A stretch of 15,243 nucleotides of DNA, from positions 1 through 15,243 of the forward strand of contig JAQSXN010000016.1 of assembly GCA_029256665.1 (NCBI GenBank), given 5' to 3'. The notes under the pieces were generated by a model. That model did no database searches. It was not told the origin of the DNA and saw only the letters and a list, made by a program, of their open reading frames with translations. The stretch is from Paenibacillus sp. GTDB taxonomy: Bacteria; Bacillota; Bacilli; Paenibacillales; Paenibacillaceae. The translations under genes and the position numbers were made by a program. Below are positions 13,487-15,243 of this stretch, in pieces; position 1 is the first letter of the stretch; each line of letters starts with the position of its first letter.

Positions 13487-14529
13487 GAATTCGCGCGTTA
13501 ATGATTAGAATCATCCGGCAATTCGTTCGGGACAAACGCACGTTGGCGCTTTTGATCGTCGCTCCCCTGCTCGTCTTGACGCTTATGTATCTCGTCTTCA
13601 ACGGCGACGACTACGAGCCGAAGCTCGGTTTTGTCGAGGTTCCGGCCGAGCTCGCGCAGCCTGTCGAAGCGCTCGATGCCGAAATCGTCCATTACAACGA
13701 CAAACAGCTGGCGGAACAGGCTCTTGTCTCTCAAGCGATCGATGCTTATATCCTCATCGGCGCGGAAGGGCCAACGATCAAACTTGAAGGCAGCGATCCC
13801 GCCCGCAACAGAGCGGTGCTCACCGTCGTCTCGTCGTGGCTGGGATTGCCCGGCATGCCAGGAAGCACAGCCGCGCAACCGGGCTCGATATCGCCCGCCA
13901 TCGAATATTTGCACGGCGGCGCCGCCATGACATCGTTTGACAGCTTGGGTCCCGTATTCATCGGCGTATTCGCCTTTTTCTTTGTTTTCCTGATCGCGGG
14001 CGTGTCGTTCCTGAAGGAACGAACGAGCGGCACGCTGGAACGGCTGCTGGCCACGCCGCTGCGCCGGTGGGAAATCGTTGCCGGATATATCGCGGGTTTC
14101 GGACTGTTCACCGGCGTTCAGGCGGTGCTGATCGCGTTATATTCCATTCATGGATTAGGGCTCATGATGGAGGGCTCCATCGGTTACGTCCTGCTCGTCA
14201 CGCTGCTATTGTCCGTTACGGCGCTTAGTCTCGGCACTTTCCTATCGGCGTTCGCCAATACGGAATTCCAAATGATTCAGTTCATCCCGCTCGTCATCGT
14301 GCCGCAAATTTTTTTCTCCGGCCTGTTCGACCTGGAGAGCATGTCGCCGTGGCTCCTATGGCTCTCCCATCTCATGCCGCTCACGTATGGTGCCGATGCG
14401 CTTAGAGGCGTCATGTTGAGGGGCGAAGACTGGGACGACATTGCGGGAGACGTGTTCGTGCTCGCGGCATTGTCGCTGCTCTTTATGGGAGCGAACGTGC
14501 TGGCATTGCGCAAACATCGGAAAATATAG
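13483..14529 (+). CDS. ABC-2 type transporter permease (348 aa)
   Basis: The membrane subunit of the exporter. TM1 (about 20-39) is followed by a large external domain (about 40-150) and five more segments (about 156-176, 199-219, 234-256, 264-284, 322-342). This is the usual ABC-2 (YhaP/YfiN-like) layout, with the hallmark FLKERTSGTLERLLATPLRRWEI (177-199) in the cytoplasmic coupling loop. The substrate is unknown; drugs, peptides or lipids are typical for such cassettes. The start ATG 13483 overlaps the ATPase stop by 4 bp, with GGAGGTG (13469-13475) 7 bp upstream; the longer open frame reading back into the ATPase is a shadow. Only one permease is encoded, so the complex probably contains two copies of it. 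The TetR gene follows 39 bp downstream. Confidence 0.92.
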   Translation: MRIRALMIRIIRQFVRDKRTLALLIVAPLLVLTLMYLVFNGDDYEPKLGFVEVPAELAQPVEALDAEIVHYNDKQLAEQALVSQAIDAYILIGAEGPTIKLEGSDPARNRAVLTVVSSWLGLPGMPGSTAAQPGSISPAIEYLHGGAAMTSFDSLGPVFIGVFAFFFVFLIAGVSFLKERTSGTLERLLATPLRRWEIVAGYIAGFGLFTGVQAVLIALYSIHGLGLMMEGSIGYVLLVTLLLSVTALSLGTFLSAFANTEFQMIQFIPLVIVPQIFFSGLFDLESMSPWLLWLSHLMPLTYGADALRGVMLRGEDWDDIAGDVFVLAALSLLFMGANVLALRKHRKI

Positions 14530-14568
14530 TAACCTGTAGCCACCATAGAGCAGAAGGAGCTTATCCGT

Positions 14569-15240
14569 ATGACCGATCGAAACGAACAATGGCTGAACGA
14601 CCTGCTTCGGCTGGCGGAAGAAGACGGCGGCGGCCCCAAAACGGAGAAACAGGCCCGCATTCTGGAAGCGGCCATCGAAATTTTCGCCGATAAGGGGTTT
14701 GCGGCCGCTTCCACAAGCGAAATCGCGATCAAAGCCGGCGTTGCGGAGGGCACCATCTTCCGCCATTACAAAACCAAAAAGGATCTCCTGCTCTCCATCG
14801 CCGGCCCGATCGCGGTCAAGCTTGCCGCGCCGTTTCTCGTGCGAGACTTCGCCAAGATGCTCGAGCTGCCGTACGAGCGGGTCGACGATTTTTTCCGCGC
14901 CGTCGCGAAGGATCGATTCGGGTTCGCGCGGCAGCACTTGAAGCTGCTTCGGATTCTCGTTCACGAGGTCCCCTTTCAGCCGGAGCTGTTGGCGCAAGTG
15001 AAAGAACTTTTCGAGAACCACGTGTTCCGGCGCATGGAGAAGGCCATTCTCCACTTCCAAGCCCAAGGCCAGCTCATCGAAGCGCCTCCATGGCGAATTA
15101 TGCGATCCACCGTAAGCATGGTTGTGGGCATGATTATTACCCACCTCCTCATCCTGCCGGACGAAACGGTCGGCGAAGACGAGGAGATCGACCGCACCAT
15201 CGACATTTTGATGTATGGTCTGGCGGGTCGGCCGGAGTGA
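14569..15240 (+). CDS. TetR-family transcriptional regulator (223 aa)
   Basis: A DNA-binding repressor controlling, by inference, the exporter operon it belongs to. The N-terminal TetR helix-turn-helix is at about 28-74: ARILEAAIEIFADKGF, then TSEIAIKAGVAEGTIFRHYKTK, with the recognition helix about 59-66. The C-terminal part (about 80-220) is an all-helical ligand-binding and dimerisation domain, the usual place for sensing the exported compound. A 24-residue N-terminal extension precedes the HTH, a little longer than most. The start ATG 14569 has AAGGAG (14554-14559) 9 bp upstream. Palindromes at 12645-12660 and 12709-12724 are the candidate targets, so the operon would be autoregulated. 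The stop is TGA 15238-15240. Confidence 0.93.
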   Translation: MTDRNEQWLNDLLRLAEEDGGGPKTEKQARILEAAIEIFADKGFAAASTSEIAIKAGVAEGTIFRHYKTKKDLLLSIAGPIAVKLAAPFLVRDFAKMLELPYERVDDFFRAVAKDRFGFARQHLKLLRILVHEVPFQPELLAQVKELFENHVFRRMEKAILHFQAQGQLIEAPPWRIMRSTVSMVVGMIITHLLILPDETVGEDEEIDRTIDILMYGLAGRPE

Positions 15241-15243
15241 TGA

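Noticed and set aside
14356..15144. 262-residue minus-strand open frame opposite the permease end and TetR gene
   Set aside because: It spans two sense genes with clear domains and has no motif of its own.

Overview
The window looks like chromosomal DNA from a moderately GC-rich Bacillota, most likely the Paenibacillus/Cohnella group (Paenibacillaceae). The reasons are strong AGGAGG-type ribosome binding sites at nearly every gene, one TTG start, sigma-A-like promoters, many stem-loop plus T-run terminators, and typical families (GH26 glycanase, YflT-type stress protein, TrhA/hemolysin III, class 3 lipase, Gfo/Idh/MocA oxidoreductase). The genus is inferred, not proven. No rRNA, tRNA, CRISPR array, prophage or transposase gene is visible.

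Layout. (1) Bases 1-730: the 3' end of a TRM11-like SAM-dependent methyltransferase, a 66-residue basic disordered protein, and a clear terminator. (2) 780-3796: an inverted repeat, an exported or anchored GH26-like glycoside hydrolase starting at TTG 860, a small alpha/beta hydrolase, and TrhA (7 membrane segments) with a terminator over its stop codon. (3) 3854-4681, minus: a class 3 lipase with a complete Ser-Asp-His triad. (4) 4839-5810: a Gfo/Idh/MocA oxidoreductase behind a TATAAT promoter. (5) 5858-7057, minus: a CorA-family transporter with a WGMN motif and a long basic tail, divergent from a YflT-like stress protein at 7228-7788. (6) 7857-10068, minus: an FAD-dependent DAO-type oxidoreductase and an AraC regulator, separated by an array of CGGAA half-sites. 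(7) 10291-11463: galactokinase galK, divergent from the AraC gene and without galE or galT nearby. (8) 11464-11734: a non-coding gap holding a structured element of about 206 bp with imperfect terminal inverted repeats and nearby 8-bp direct repeats. (9) 11735-12562: an aldo/keto reductase plus terminator. (10) 12640-15240: an ABC exporter ATPase, an ABC-2 permease and a TetR regulator in one operon, with two palindromic candidate operators around its promoter.

How the genes work together. The clearest unit is the last one: a self-regulated efflux cassette of ATPase, permease and TetR with probable operator sites upstream. The AraC regulator sits between galK and the FAD oxidoreductase and could control either. 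The other genes look like independent housekeeping or accessory units, each closed by its own terminator.

The best candidate for something undescribed is the inverted-repeat-bounded, multi-hairpin element between galK and the aldo/keto reductase. It may be a MITE-like or dispersed repeat, or a structured RNA. No new multi-gene defence or biosynthetic system is evident.
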